The notes: a model not told the origin generated them from the sequence alone. A stretch of DNA of 64,000 nt from JAGQWW01 sp041392845 (GCA_041392845.1 JAWKLG010000009.1:124001-188000), one strand, 5' to 3'; shown: positions 17,740 to 27,237, counted from the stretch's first letter. A program made the numbers and translations.

Positions 17740-18393
17740 ATGAAAATCACAAAAAGTTATTGCTCGCACCTTTGGAATCTTTTTCATCTTCACATTTTTG
17801 TCTTACGGCATCGGCTCGGGAATTGGCTAATACCGCAATTGGATCTAATGCCATAAATAACACCTTTAATTGTAGGTGCATATTGATGGCTATTTTTCAT
17901 ACCATCTTCAATGTAGGTTTGCCTGTTTTGATGCAGCCCATCTTAAAACCTATTAATGAAATATTGAGTACCGGTTACCTCAGTGCCGGCATTGCAGCTA
18001 CGGTCACTCTTTTAATAGGCAACATCTTTTTATTGTTACATATTCCACTGAGTGAAACATTGAATGTTGCCAATGGCAATCCAGAACAATATGAAATGCT
18101 TTCCAAGCTATTGTTTAACGGAAATTTCTATGCATATCAGCTGGGAATGACCATTTGGGGAATTGGAGGGTTGATGTTTTGCTATCTGCTTTATGTATCC
18201 AAGTTGGTTCCAAAAGTATTTCCAATCTGGGGAATCATTGGTTACCTGATTTTATAGCCGGAACCATAGCTGAACTGTTTGGATATAAATTCTATGTTCT
18301 CAACTTTCCCTTCCTGGTGGATTATTTGAGCTTGCGCTAAGTGGATGGTTAATTGTAAAAGGATTCAGACCAACAGTTGCAGCTACTGCTTAA
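17740..18393 (+). pseudogene. DUF4386 family membrane protein, frameshifted
   Basis: The gene starts with an ATG at 17740 (MKITK) and runs into a first transmembrane segment in a second frame (VIARTFGIFFIFTFLSYG). The main frame then covers FHTIFNVGLPVLMQPI, YLSAGIAATVTLLIGNIF, QLGMTIWGIGGLMFCYLL and VFPIWGIIGYL. After another shift, FIAGTIAELFG leads to the C-terminus LIVKGFRPTVAATA, stop 18393. Hydrophobic segments and the conserved GLPVLMQPILKPIN pattern match DUF4386, a small Bacteroidota integral membrane family of unknown function. At least four frame changes are needed. It is convergent with a broken Crp/Fnr gene that ends 6 bp away. Confidence 0.7.
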
Positions 18394-18398
18394 TTTCT

Positions 18399-18974
18399 TT
18401 ACTCTGCCAGGCGCTTCCGTATTCGACTTAAAAGATTCCGGCTTTACCTCGATATAACTGCTAGGTGGTATTGGGGTATGCGCTGAAAAAGGTCGGGCCT
18501 GGAGTTCAATAATTTTAAATACCGTTGTTCGGGAGAATCAGTGTAGTAGGAGTTCAAGGCATCTCTTTGTTCTGCAAATGCGGCTTCCATGATGGTCCTG
18601 GAGATGGTTTCGAATCTTGGAAAATTTTTAAAAAGTTCTTGTGCTTGCTTTTACCTCCTTCTACTACAGTGGTATCTTCCACACAGACCCAATTGTGTTT
18701 GCTAGGATTATTTGGGTGTGAAGGTGCATTAAGTGAAATGGCCCATTGTTCTTCGTGCAAAAAAGTTGGTTGTTTTTTCTTCACCATCAGAAAGCAGGTA
18801 TTCTCTGACACAGCCTTCCAGGATAAAAAAGGTACTTACTGAAATTTGTCCTTCTTTCAATAAGAAATCTCCTTTTTGAAAGGTTTTGGTTTGCATACTA
18901 TTGGAAATAGCCTCTGCTTCATCTTTGGAAAGAGGGGAAATCTTTGAAAAGTAATTGACAAATTTGTTTTGCAT
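18399..18974 (-). pseudogene. Crp/Fnr family transcriptional regulator, frameshifted
   Basis: The N-terminal cyclic-nucleotide-binding-like barrel is intact for 70 residues (FQKGDFLLKEGQ, TFFILEGCVREYLLSDGEE). After a shift it continues EEQWAISLNAPSHPN and NWVCVEDTTVVEGGK, then PRFETISRTIMEAAF. The C-terminus, again in changed frames, gives PQYHLA, SYIEVKPESL and SRIRKRLAE before the stop at 18399. That C-terminus is the recognition-helix region of small Bacteroidota Crp/Fnr proteins of about 190 residues. A perfect AATTGGTACCAATT-type palindrome lies about 40 bp upstream of the start (near 19014-19027) and may be an operator. Probably intact in the real genome. Confidence 0.7.
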
Positions 18975-19472
18975 GTAGGGTAGGGTGTTGGAGTCGGTTG
19001 CATTTTTATTGGAATTGGTACCAAATTATAAAAAATAAAGGCAACCATTTTGTGTCTTATTAGGAAAACCAAAAGTCAAAGGTGGGTCTCTCGGCGAGGA
19101 CCCGCCGGTTATCGGGCAGAGTCATTTGTTTTAAAAAGTATAATGTCTTGAAATTCAAAATACTTAGGTATTTCAATTCCTAATATTTTTGTTTCACGCA
19201 ACGTCCGCAAAGGTTAATCGCAACGTTCGCAACTCAAAGGTTTTACTGGATTTCCCTTGCATTCTCTTAACTTAATGACCTAGACCTGCAAATTCCTCCA
19301 GAGTTAATTTTTCAAAATCGTATTGGGTTTAGATTTAATATATTTTGGTTTCCATCTCCTGTTATTTTGTTTCACGCAACGTCCGCAAAGGTTAAGCGCA
19401 ACTTTCGCTATAGATAATACAAAGGAAAAGTGTCCGCAAATCGTAAACCGTATATCGTAAACCGTAAATTAG
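18975..19472. repeat. Gene-free stretch with dispersed repeats and hairpin
   Basis: These 498 bp hold no gene. At 19081-19106 there is a GC-rich hairpin with stem arms GGTGGGTC and GACCCGCC. The segment 19081-19283 is related to 28333-28495, sharing the near-identical 24-mer CATTCTCTTAA..TTAATGAC..TAG at its end. A 33-bp direct repeat beginning TTTGTTTCACGCAACGTCC occurs twice (about 19188 and 19367). At 19442-19469 lie four 7-bp units (CGTAAAC, CGTATAT, CGTAAAC, CGTAAAT), a short copy of the dispersed heptamer element described elsewhere. Confidence 0.75.
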
Positions 19473-19929
19473 TCACCCTTCCACAATCTCCTTTAACTTA
19501 TCCAATGCTTTGGGCCAGGTCGTGTTGAAATAATCAAGGTATTCCTCTACGACGTCTATTTCGATGGTTACCGTCGTTACTCCGTCCTTTTATTAAATAA
19601 ATAATTTTCCAATCCTCCGGCCCATTTTTCGACTTGTTCACCTTCGGTGATTTCATCGTCTCCGTCCAGTATACCAAAATGGCGAATGGAAACAAAGCTA
19701 GAAGGGATGTTGTCAGCAATATCAGCTATCATGCCTCCTTTTTTGCCATTTTCATCTGTACCTATAAAATACATCTTGAGCCTTTTTCCCAATTGCCTTC
19801 AAAGGTTGAAGTGGGATTGAACTCAGCAGTCCATTGCTCGTAGGTTTTTTTATTATTGAGACCAAGCATGGTTTTGTAAACCTTTTCTGCAGGAGCGTTG
19901 ATTTCTATTTTGTAATATTTTTTTTCCAT
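19473..19929 (-). pseudogene. SRPBCC (AHSA1-like) family protein, frameshifted
   Basis: Joined frames give a SRPBCC protein of about 150 residues. It starts MEKKYYKIEINAPAEKVYKT at 19929 and continues YEQWTAEFNPTSTFEGNWEKGSR. After a shift come MYFIGTDENGKKGGM and SSFVSIRHFGILDGDDEI, and after a second shift VTTVTIEIDVVEEYLDYF and WPKALDKLKEIVEG, stop 19473. The WEKGSR/MxFIG..GKxGGM pattern and the C-terminal WPKALxxLK helix are typical of the AHSA1/START-like group that binds hydrophobic ligands. Two indels are needed, near 19770 and 19590. Confidence 0.7.
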
Positions 19930-20250
19930 GATTTTTGGTTTGGTTTGAAAATTTGATTGGCCAAATTAATTCCAAAAAATCGAATGGATAAGGGGAAAAA
20001 GCGACAAACAGAGGGGGAACTTTTTAGCCTTAAGTCCCTTAATGAGAGTTAAGACTTATTCTCTTAGGTTATTCCATTTTTTTTCTTCTGTTGCAGAACC
20101 TAAAATCATTAAAAGGAAAATTATGGGCTTTTTAAATTTCAAAATGAAAATTTTTTGAAAGAGAATATTTTGAGGACCACTTTTTCAAGGAAAGTTGATC
20201 TTGTTGGGGGCCTATTGATACTTCCAATTTTATCAACAAAGAATTCTCCT
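19930..20250. other. Gene-free intergenic stretch
   Basis: These 321 bp lie between two minus-strand genes. They include AT-rich runs, an imperfect AATTTGATTGGCCAAATT palindrome near 19955 just upstream of the SRPBCC start (possible operator), and an imperfect CTTAAG...GTTAAG pair near 20030-20055. No coding region or clear promoter was recognised. Confidence 0.4.
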
Positions 20251-20514
20251 TTACTTACCTTTCAAAACTTCATGGATTTGCTTTGCATAAGGTAGTACAT
20301 CCTCTTTAGAAAGATAAATATTGAAACTTTCTTCTAATATTTCCCTGGTCATTTTTTCAACTTGTTCTAATCTAGGCTTACCATCTAAATGAAAGAGGAT
20401 ATCAATTGCCTCAGTATTATAATTGTCCAAATCATGAACCATTTTAGCTCTTTCACCTAATGGATTCCAATTTGTTAAAATGGCCTTGACTTTTTCGATT
20501 TTAATATCATCCAT
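20251..20514 (-). CDS. Hypothetical protein (possible DUF1871 relative)
   Basis: This 87-residue soluble helical protein contains KVKAILTNWNPLGERAK, then IDILFHLDGKPRLEQVEK and IYLSKEDVLPYAKQIHEVL. The pattern of a helix, WNPLG, and a C-terminal helix pair resembles DUF1871-like proteins, but the match is only by eye. It starts 6 bp after the stop of the gene at 20521, so the two form a pair. Function unknown. Confidence 0.5.
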   Translation of the reverse strand: MDDIKIEKVKAILTNWNPLGERAKMVHDLDNYNTEAIDILFHLDGKPRLEQVEKMTREILEESFNIYLSKEDVLPYAKQIHEVLKGK

Positions 20515-20520
20515 TTTTTT

Positions 20521-20811
20521 TCAATTAAGAGGTAATTGAAATTTTCCTACATAAGAAGACCTGGTTTTTCCATCATTCGCCAATCCGTTTCTACGACAAT
20601 AATCGTTCAATTGGTCTATATCTATGATGATGTCATGTACAACACAACCTTGACTCTCCATATATTTTTTAGTCTCCATGTATTTCGCGTGCCATTCTTC
20701 CCAGGTATCGTGCATTGAATCTCTGTCGACAATTGAATTCATTAGGCGATCCCAGTCCTTTTTTAGGTAGTAGGCCATCTTAAATTGGGGCAGCTTTTTA
20801 TCATTTTTCAT
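20521..20811 (-). CDS. Hypothetical protein
   Basis: This small 96-residue protein is charged and mainly helical: YYLKKDWDRLMNSIVDR, TWEEWHAKYMETKKYMES, then a strand-like VVHDIIIDIDQLNDYCRRNG. There is no signal peptide and no recognised domain. It is followed closely (6 bp) by the 87-residue gene at 20251, which suggests that the two are expressed together. Confidence 0.5.
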   Translation of the reverse strand: MKNDKKLPQFKMAYYLKKDWDRLMNSIVDRDSMHDTWEEWHAKYMETKKYMESQGCVVHDIIIDIDQLNDYCRRNGLANDGKTRSSYVGKFQLPLN

Positions 20812-20854
20812 AAACCGGTAAAATGTTTTTTCTGCAAATATCAGGGAAATCTAC

Positions 20855-21704
20855 TCAATAAGTCTTGGTCATATCCTCATCCACACAAATGATGTAATCG
20901 GCTTTGCCTTTGTTTTCCTTTAGCAACTTATTTACATTCTCTTGGGAGACGGTGGTGATGGTACCGTAATTTAAAGAAGGATTTTCATTTTTTAAAATAC
21001 CATAAGATTCCTTCATAAAAATCGGAATGGAAAGCACCATTGTAGTAAAACACATGGTCTTTTTTAAAATTCTTTAAGATGAAATGGGCCATAGTAGCGT
21101 CTTTAGTAGCCTGAGCTTTTACCAATTCAGGGCTGCCATGTTCTCCAAGGTCTTCCAGTATTTTTTTATAGGTAGCCAATTCACTATCAAAAGCCATTGG
21201 CAATGGTGCCATCCAAGCTTTTTCTTCTGAGGTAAGGGTGTCCAAAGCTTCAAATCCATTCATGTAGACCAGGCTGGCATATCTCCTTGGAATATTGGTG
21301 GCTACAAATTGTAGATCGTTTTCTTTCGCAAAATCAACCAAAGGAGCATAATCGGTTTTGTAATTGGACCACAACCGAGCAGTAGAATCCAGCTCTGAAT
21401 AAGTGATATCACCCTTTACATATGCTGTAAGTTGCATTTGATTGTCGGCTTCAAACATCTCTGCACCTAAAATTATGGGGCGTGACTTGTGTAAATCGGC
21501 GGTCAGTTCATATTGCAACCAATGAGAAATGGGATTATTATGATGCTCTCCAAAAAGGATGATGTCTTTAGTTTCCATGGTTTTCATCATCTCCTCATAG
21601 CTAACTTTTTTTCCTTTTGAATTGTAAATAACATAAGGATTTTTCTGACCAAGAGCTGCAGCTGAAAAAAGCAAAAGACTAAATAGTAAAATCGTAATTC
21701 TCAT
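20855..21704 (-). pseudogene. ChaN family (haem-binding/Tiki-like) lipoprotein or secreted protein, frameshifted
   Basis: The product has a signal peptide (MRITILLFSLLLFSAAALG from the ATG at 21704) and the ChaN hallmark DIILFGEHHNNPISHW. LGAEMFEADNQMQL, FVATNIPRRYASLVY and FYYNGAFHSDF follow. These are conserved regions of the ChaN/EreA-like fold, where Glu and His residues bind haem or metal. A frameshift near 20995 truncates the main frame. The expected C-terminus (NENPSLNYGTITTV, ADYIICVDEDMTKTY) continues in another frame to a stop at 20855. An upstream ATG at 21773 is possible but would bury the signal peptide. Confidence 0.75.
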
Positions 21705-21884
21705 CCATTCATTTTTATGGAAAACTATTTTAAAAAAGGAGAAATGATTCAAGAAGGACCTTATGGGAAGCAACTTCTTTTATCAACGGCTAAAATACCT
21801 TAAATGAGCATTTTTTGAAGAGAATGCAGGGATTTTCAAGTTTTAAATCAACTTTTCATCCTCAAACCAAAACAGTTGATTTCC

Positions 21885-22259
21885 TTAATCAGCCTCTCTC
21901 AGAATCTTCTCCATTTTTTTACCCTTTGCCAATTCATCCACCAACTTATCCAGATATCTGACATTTCTATACAATTCAAATTCCGGCTCAATTTCTTCTA
22001 TTCTATACCCACAAATCACACCTTTGATCAGGTGTGCATTTGGATGTATTTTTGCCTTTTTGAAAAAGGTGTCAAAGGTGGCTTTTTCTTCATTCAGCTG
22101 CTGAATTTTCTCTTCATCAAATCCCGTAAGCCATTCAATCACTTGATGAAGCTCTTCCTTGGTGCGCCCTTTTTTTTCAACCTTGGTCACATAATGTGGA
22201 TATACCGATGAAAAGGTCATTTTTCCAATTTTTTCATTTTTTTCGGCAGTTACTTTCAT
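21885..22259 (-). CDS. DUF2200 family protein
   Basis: This 124-residue soluble protein has the DUF2200 pattern in full: FSSVYPHYVTKVEKKGRTKEE, VIEWLTGFDEEKIQQL, then IHPNAHLIKGVICGYRIEEIE and RYLDKLVDELAKGKKMEKIL. Length is usual for the family. The biochemical role is not known. It is a single gene; a strong hairpin lies between it and the upstream gene on the same strand, so it probably has its own promoter near 22280-22310. Confidence 0.85.
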   Translation of the reverse strand: MKVTAEKNEKIGKMTFSSVYPHYVTKVEKKGRTKEELHQVIEWLTGFDEEKIQQLNEEKATFDTFFKKAKIHPNAHLIKGVICGYRIEEIEPEFELYRNVRYLDKLVDELAKGKKMEKILREAD

Positions 22260-22318
22260 TTTTCAGTTGTTTATTGCTTTTAATGACCAAAACTAGCAAA
22301 AAGGCATTTAAAAATGGA

Positions 22319-22370
22319 AACCAATAACAATGGCGGGTACTCGTTGAGAGTCCCGCCATTGTTATTGGTT
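22319..22370 (-). terminator. Long perfect hairpin, probable terminator of the 22409 gene
   Basis: A perfect 19-bp inverted repeat (left arm 22319-22337, right arm 22352-22370) begins AACCAATAACAATGGCGGG. The inner bases ACTC/GAGT can extend the stem around a 5-nt loop with one bulged T. It lies 38 bp past the stop codon of the outer-membrane protein gene at 22409. No long T run follows, so bidirectional or factor-assisted action is possible. The core resembles the hairpin at 19081-19106. Confidence 0.7.
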
Positions 22371-22408
22371 TATTCTAAATCAATTTCCTTTTGAAAAAAT
22401 TTTAAATT

Positions 22409-23047
22409 TTAAAAATTCACGCCAAAATATAGATTGGGTTCAAACAAGAAGTAATCTCTCCATTTATCATCCAATTGTTTGAATCCGTCGGGAGCTTCGG
22501 TATCAAATACCCATGCTTGGCAATGAACCTGGGGCTCCACAAAAAATCGTTTGTTTTTTCCAAAAGCGAAATGATATCCAAGGTGAACTGAATTGTACAG
22601 TTTGAAACCATTTCCAAGTTTGTTATTTTCTTCGTCTAAATAGGTTTTGAATTGAGGTAGGATTTCTGCCGTGGCAAAAAGACCTTTCCATAACATGCGC
22701 TGGTAGCTGACTCCCAATCCGGTTTCGCGAACATGGCCAGGATAGAATTCAGATCCGGTATCTAATTTATCAAGAAGACCGTCCCACCATACGATCCCCA
22801 TGGGTTGGAAAAGTCTCCAGGTGGCAAACTTTAGTCCAATGATGTTCTTATTATCCAGGTTGCGTTTGAAATGCAATTCAATGTGCTGTGTGTGTTTCCG
22901 GTCGTTCCATGAATCGGTAAACAATTGAGGAACAATAATGATAGGTACGCTGAGTCTGTACTTATGCAAAACTTCACTTTCCTGATTGGTTTGAGCCATG
23001 GCAGTCATGGTGAAAAACATCGTAATGATAACTAGTAAATTTTTCAT
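22409..23047 (-). CDS. Hypothetical outer-membrane beta-barrel-like protein
   Basis: This 212-residue protein has an N-terminal signal peptide (MKNLLVIITMFFTMTAMAQ). Alternating aromatic/hydrophobic strands suggest an outer-membrane barrel: KYRLSVPIIIVPQL, IELHFKRNLDNKNIIGLKF, LYNSVHLGYHFAFGKNKRFF. The C-terminus ends in LYFGVNF, with the terminal Phe common in beta-barrel proteins. No enzymatic motif is seen. A strong hairpin follows the stop. The serine hydrolase gene upstream is 36 bp away on the same strand, so both could be expressed together. Confidence 0.6.
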   Translation of the reverse strand: MKNLLVIITMFFTMTAMAQTNQESEVLHKYRLSVPIIIVPQLFTDSWNDRKHTQHIELHFKRNLDNKNIIGLKFATWRLFQPMGIVWWDGLLDKLDTGSEFYPGHVRETGLGVSYQRMLWKGLFATAEILPQFKTYLDEENNKLGNGFKLYNSVHLGYHFAFGKNKRFFVEPQVHCQAWVFDTEAPDGFKQLDDKWRDYFLFEPNLYFGVNF

Positions 23048-23083
23048 GATTGGAGTTCTAAGTGTGATTAAATTATTAGTGAA

Positions 23084-24328
23084 TTAGTTGTTATTTATAA
23101 AATTTGTAATTGCAGTTTCAATCTTTTGCGACAGTTCGAAATAGCCTTTGGCATGTTCGTTGGTCGATGCATCCATATTTGTCAAAAGGAGAAATCCGGA
23201 ATGCCCATTTTTTTCAAATTGCAGGTTGCAGGTAGTCCCGGGATCACTTCCGTCGTGTTTGATCTGGTTACCATTTAAAAACCAATAAATGCCTTGATTT
23301 TCTCCTAAGTCTGAAGGCAGCAGATTGGAGGGCAATAAGGATTCAAAAAGCAATGCATAGCCTTCCTTTGAAAATAGGGTAGTGGACTGCCCATTTGCCC
23401 CTTTCATCATATCGATTAGGAATTTTGACAGGTCTTCATTACTGGTATGGATGCTGCCGTCGGGATAGGAATCGTTGGCATATTTAGGGAGGGAAATATT
23501 TTTATTCCAATAAAGACTGGCTATATTTCCGGCATCCAATTCTGAATAATCATAGGCAGTGTTGTGCATTTCCAAGGGTTGGAAAATGTAGGCTTCTACA
23601 TAGTCTTTGAAGGGAATTCCAGCTGCTGCTTCCACTAAATAAGCAGCCAGAGAGGTGGCGATATTCGAATATTCCCAACTGGTACCGGGAGCGCCGGCAG
23701 CAAAATTGTCAAGACTGTAGAAGGAACCATTTTCAAGAAAATAGGCCTTTAAAAAATCTCTCAAAGGCATGGTTGCTCGCTGTTCGATACCAAATCCATC
23801 GATCATCAACTGTGCTCCTTCAGAAGTCAAATCTTCTCCGGGCAAAATATGATAGGCCCGGATGTAAACTTCATCGTTGTCGATCAATCCGGAAGTATGA
23901 CTTACCAGATGTTTTACCTTGATAGCAGAATTGACTTGTTTTGGATTCTTTATTTCGAATGGAAGAATTTCATTGATATCGGTTTCCAATGTAAAATATC
24001 CTTGTTCGATTGCTTTTACAATTGCTGCAGCCACAAAGGTTTTACTGATAGAACCAATTGGTTGTGTAGTCTGGTTGGTGTAGGGTTTTTCTGCTTTTAT
24101 ATCCGCATTTCCAAATGATTCCTGGTAGACCAAAGCATTGTTTTCTACCACTGAAACGGCAAAACCAGGCACATCAGAATCCTTGTAAATAATATTCAAG
24201 GCAGCAGTTAGCTGTTCCGTTGTTTTGATAAAATCAGGTATGGTACTAGTACTGTTTTCCTTTTGGCAAGATGAAATGCTAAAAGCAAGTAGTATTGCCA
24301 GAATGGAAATGAAAAGTGGATTTTTCAT
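23084..24328 (-). CDS. Serine hydrolase, beta-lactamase class C-like lipoprotein
   Basis: This 414-residue protein has a lipoprotein signal (SILAILLAFSISSC, Cys at about 21). The catalytic SxxK motif is GSISKTF and the YxN motif is WEYSNIATSL. A C-terminal NQIKHDGSDPGTTC segment takes the place of the KTG/HxG motif. Class C-like serine hydrolases cleave peptides or esters rather than necessarily beta-lactams. A lipid anchor suggests periplasmic or outer-membrane location. The upstream 165 bp contain a heptamer-repeat element 25 bp before the start. Confidence 0.85.
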   Translation of the reverse strand: MKNPLFISILAILLAFSISSCQKENSTSTIPDFIKTTEQLTAALNIIYKDSDVPGFAVSVVENNALVYQESFGNADIKAEKPYTNQTTQPIGSISKTFVAAAIVKAIEQGYFTLETDINEILPFEIKNPKQVNSAIKVKHLVSHTSGLIDNDEVYIRAYHILPGEDLTSEGAQLMIDGFGIEQRATMPLRDFLKAYFLENGSFYSLDNFAAGAPGTSWEYSNIATSLAAYLVEAAAGIPFKDYVEAYIFQPLEMHNTAYDYSELDAGNIASLYWNKNISLPKYANDSYPDGSIHTSNEDLSKFLIDMMKGANGQSTTLFSKEGYALLFESLLPSNLLPSDLGENQGIYWFLNGNQIKHDGSDPGTTCNLQFEKNGHSGFLLLTNMDASTNEHAKGYFELSQKIETAITNFINNN

Positions 24329-24353
24329 ATTGTAGGGTTTTTTGCGGTATGCG

Positions 24354-24430
24354 CTATTCGCTATTCGGTGTTCGGTATTCGCTGTTTGTTTGTTAAAAGC
24401 CTCGTAAATCGTAAACCTTAAACCGTAAAT
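24354..24430 (+). repeat. Heptamer composite repeat element, copy 2
   Basis: The copy is in strict 7-bp register throughout: CTATTCG, CTATTCG, GTGTTCG, GTATTCG, CTGTTTG, a 14-nt linker ending AAAGCCT, then CGTAAAT, CGTAAAC, CTTAAAC, CGTAAAT. It lies between the stop at 24496 and the start at 24328 of two minus-strand genes. Confidence 0.8.
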
Positions 24431-24495
24431 TCAACAATGATTTGGTTGAACCTCGTATTCCGTGATACTGGAATACAAGCCATAGATTGGCCCTT

Positions 24496-25098
24496 CTAAT
24501 TCCTGGAAATCATTTTCAATCCAAGGCCAAAATTTAATCCTGAAATGGTACTGTCGGAAACATTATTGAGTCCTTTTACATCTGCGATTCTGTAGGAAGA
24601 TTGCAGGCTGATGGCAAGGTGATTTCCTAACCGGATGTCGAAATGAAGTTCAGGTTCCAACACGAGAAGTCTGGATTTTTCGATTTTTTCATCTGCTTCT
24701 TTGTCATAAACTCCTACTGCTCCGTAGCCCAATTTTACCGGAGTACTCAAGCGAAAGCGCTGATTGTTGATAAAGAAGTATTCGGCAAAGACACCACCAT
24801 ATCCCATTTTTAAATTTAAATCAGCAATGGGATTATCGTTCAGGTCGCTGCCTTCAAAATTTATCGAACCGGGCATGCCAATACCGTAGGCACCCAAGCC
24901 TAAACGATTGTTCAAAACAACAGCACCCATTCCTCCGATACCGGCTTGAAATTGTTGGTGTATTTGAGTCCCTCTGAAAAATACACTTCCGTAAGAACCT
25001 TTTAAGGTTTGAGCATTGAGCAAGCCCGGGGAGGCTGCAAGGATGGATACCAAAATAAGTGTGAAACAACAATGGGATAACTGAGAAAACATCTTCAT
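24496..25098 (-). CDS. Hypothetical outer-membrane protein
   Basis: This 200-residue protein has a signal peptide (CFTLILVSILAASPGLLNA). The mature region is glycine-rich and strand-like: LKGSYGSVFFRGTQIHQQF, GIGGMGAVVLNNRLGLGAYG, LKMGYGGVFAEYFFINNQ, and a C-terminal SGLNFGLGLKMISRN. This resembles small eight-stranded outer-membrane barrels of Bacteroidota. No catalytic motif is evident. It is a single gene with gene-free DNA on both sides. Confidence 0.6.
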   Translation of the reverse strand: MKMFSQLSHCCFTLILVSILAASPGLLNAQTLKGSYGSVFFRGTQIHQQFQAGIGGMGAVVLNNRLGLGAYGIGMPGSINFEGSDLNDNPIADLNLKMGYGGVFAEYFFINNQRFRLSTPVKLGYGAVGVYDKEADEKIEKSRLLVLEPELHFDIRLGNHLAISLQSSYRIADVKGLNNVSDSTISGLNFGLGLKMISRN

Positions 25099-25514
25099 GA
25101 CCTGTTTTTTTTAAATGATGGCACAAAGATGTAGCGGCTTGGCAGCTCAATCGTCCTGAAATGTAATTGTGGACTTTTTTAGTAATTTGATACTTTTAAA
25201 ATGATCATTCAAGGAAAATCATTTCCGTTTCTAAGGGGTTGCATCTAAAGGTTTGGAATAAAGAGGCATTTCACGTTGAATTCAATAATAAATGTAAAAT
25301 CTATTAATATATCTAAGTTACGGCCGTTGCGCTTAAACTTAGCTACTGTTGTGAGAACCAAAAGTATTTGATTTCATATAATTACATTTTTAAAAACAAT
25401 TAACTCCTCTGGTGTCGGACTGTCTTCTGCTGTTGAATCAATTTTGCCTCCATGCTGTGAGATTCGACAAAATCTTAAAAGGGATGGCTTGAATGATTTT
25501 TAAAAAAAAGGCAA
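25099..25514. other. Gene-free intergenic stretch
   Basis: These 416 bp lie between two minus-strand genes. They contain AT-rich sequence, a short GC-rich patch (ACGGCCGTTGCGC at about 25320), and nothing that reads as a gene in any frame. No clear repeat family member or terminator was seen. Confidence 0.4.
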
Positions 25515-27173
25515 TCAGTTTATTAAAAATGGCAAAATGTAATTTTCCAATATTAACTCCGGTTGTTGAGTCTTTCCATTTCTAAAATTTCCTGATGTAA
25601 TAGCAACTACTATATCCAGAGAGGGAATTATGAAAATGTACTGTCCTCCCGCTCCTCTTGCTTCAATCGACTCGATGCTTTCATTTTTTACCTGATAGGT
25701 TTTATGCCACCATAAATACCCGTATTCGTTTTTGTCTACTGTATTTTCTAAAATTAGATACTTTTTAAAGGATTCATCTTTCCAGGATTCAGAAAGTACC
25801 TGATTTTCATTCCAAGTGCCTCCATTTAAATATAATTCTCCAAATTTCAACAGATCTTTCGGAGTCAAATACATTCCACCACCAAAATAAGGTCTTCCTT
25901 CCCGGTCAGTTTGGATGATGTAATTGCTGATCCTTAATTTTTGAAATAGAAATCTATCCATAAACATTTCCAATGGCTCAGAAACTACAGCATCCATTAC
26001 AACTCCTAAAAGATATGGGTTTGCCGAACCATAATTGGCCTCTTTGTTCGGCTCGTTTATCATGGGCACCTGTAAAATGGTCTTTGTCCAATCTTCAGTG
26101 GGTTGAAATTGGTCTTCTGAAGCCAATGACCTTCGATTGATCCCAAAGTCAATCGCATCCAATCCGGAACTCATCGTCAAGAGACTTTTAAGATCTATTT
26201 TGATTTTCAAACTGTCTTTATAGACTTGGTATGCTTCCGGTAAAAATTCAAAGATGGATTGCTCTACACTGTTAAATAGATTTTTATCCTTCGCAATACC
26301 CACGATGGCAGAAGCAACACTTTTGGAAGCTGAACGGGTATCGTGAGGAATTTGGGCATTGTAGCCATTATAATAGTTTTCGTAAATGGTCTTTCCTTTT
26401 TTCGAAATTAAAACAGCATGAGTATTTACCAGTGAATCTTTTAAAATTAGAGATTCCATTTCAGGAAGCTGAAGTGTTCCGGATTTTTTACTATTCGATG
26501 TAATTCCTCCAATCTTCCAATTAGAATCTGATCTTTTTAAATCTGTTTGTACTATCAATGCTTCCCCTAAATAAATTCCCAATTCAATTTTTTGAGGAAA
26601 TAGTTTTCCTTTAAAATTCAAGCCTGTTTTGAAATCACTGAAGGAAATGATGTCATTTGATTTATTAAAATTTGCACACCAGGTACCTGTAAAGCGGTTG
26701 TCTCCAAAAATCGGATAAGCCTGATATTCATCGCCTGATCCATTTTCTACACTTAAGTACAAGTCAGGAGATTTGAGCTCGTCTACCATCAAAATATTCC
26801 AATTTCCACTAAAAGTGTTGGCTTTGGATTGCAATAATTTTAAGTGGTATAACAGTAAACCCGTCCTGATAAATCCATTTATTTCCTTTCCATTTTGACT
26901 TAATTCCCCAATAAAATACATATTGGAATTGAAGGCTATTTTTATAGAACCATCCTTGTCGGGATGGAAGGATTGACTAATAATTTTCTTGTCATTCGAA
27001 ATCTTTACAATTGGTTTTTCAGTTTGCAAATCTTCAATTTCAACTGTGAAATTGAATGCTTTAAGGTTGCCGATTTTTCCTTCCCAAGCACCTGAATAAT
27101 CAGACATGTTTTGTCCTGGAAGGTGGAGAGATAGGAAACAAAAAAGAAAGTAAAGAATGATTTCAAGCCTCAT
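25515..27173 (-). CDS. Serine hydrolase with N-terminal beta-domain
   Basis: This 552-residue secreted protein has a signal peptide (LYFLFCFLSLHLPGQ). The first 220 residues are a beta-rich domain (DYSGAWEGKIGNLKAF, FSGNWNILMVDELKSP). A class C beta-lactamase-like catalytic domain follows: SxxK in DTRSASKSVASAI, a YxN-type motif in EANYGSANPYLLG, and a C-terminal EARGAGGQYIFIIPS taking the HxG/KTG place. The DTRSASKSVAS pattern is typical of Bacteroidota serine hydrolases that act as esterases or peptidases. It lies 64 bp downstream of an AraC regulator gene on the same strand, which may control it. Confidence 0.85.
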   Translation of the reverse strand: MRLEIILYFLFCFLSLHLPGQNMSDYSGAWEGKIGNLKAFNFTVEIEDLQTEKPIVKISNDKKIISQSFHPDKDGSIKIAFNSNMYFIGELSQNGKEINGFIRTGLLLYHLKLLQSKANTFSGNWNILMVDELKSPDLYLSVENGSGDEYQAYPIFGDNRFTGTWCANFNKSNDIISFSDFKTGLNFKGKLFPQKIELGIYLGEALIVQTDLKRSDSNWKIGGITSNSKKSGTLQLPEMESLILKDSLVNTHAVLISKKGKTIYENYYNGYNAQIPHDTRSASKSVASAIVGIAKDKNLFNSVEQSIFEFLPEAYQVYKDSLKIKIDLKSLLTMSSGLDAIDFGINRRSLASEDQFQPTEDWTKTILQVPMINEPNKEANYGSANPYLLGVVMDAVVSEPLEMFMDRFLFQKLRISNYIIQTDREGRPYFGGGMYLTPKDLLKFGELYLNGGTWNENQVLSESWKDESFKKYLILENTVDKNEYGYLWWHKTYQVKNESIESIEARGAGGQYIFIIPSLDIVVAITSGNFRNGKTQQPELILENYILPFLIN

Positions 27174-27237
27174 TTTTTAATGGATTTTGAGTTGAAATCA
27201 AAGATGGGATTATTTGATTTGTCAAAATTGTACAATC

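Noticed and set aside
19188..19401. Direct repeat TTTGTTTCACGCAACGTCC considered as a CRISPR array
   Set aside because: Only two copies with about 146 bp between them and no regular spacers or cas genes, so it is part of a dispersed repeat instead.
27213..27226. TTTGA-TTTG-TCAAA palindrome between the AraC and serine hydrolase genes, resembling an FNR box
   Set aside because: Short, AT-rich and not beside a Crp/Fnr gene. It can easily arise by chance in this sequence.
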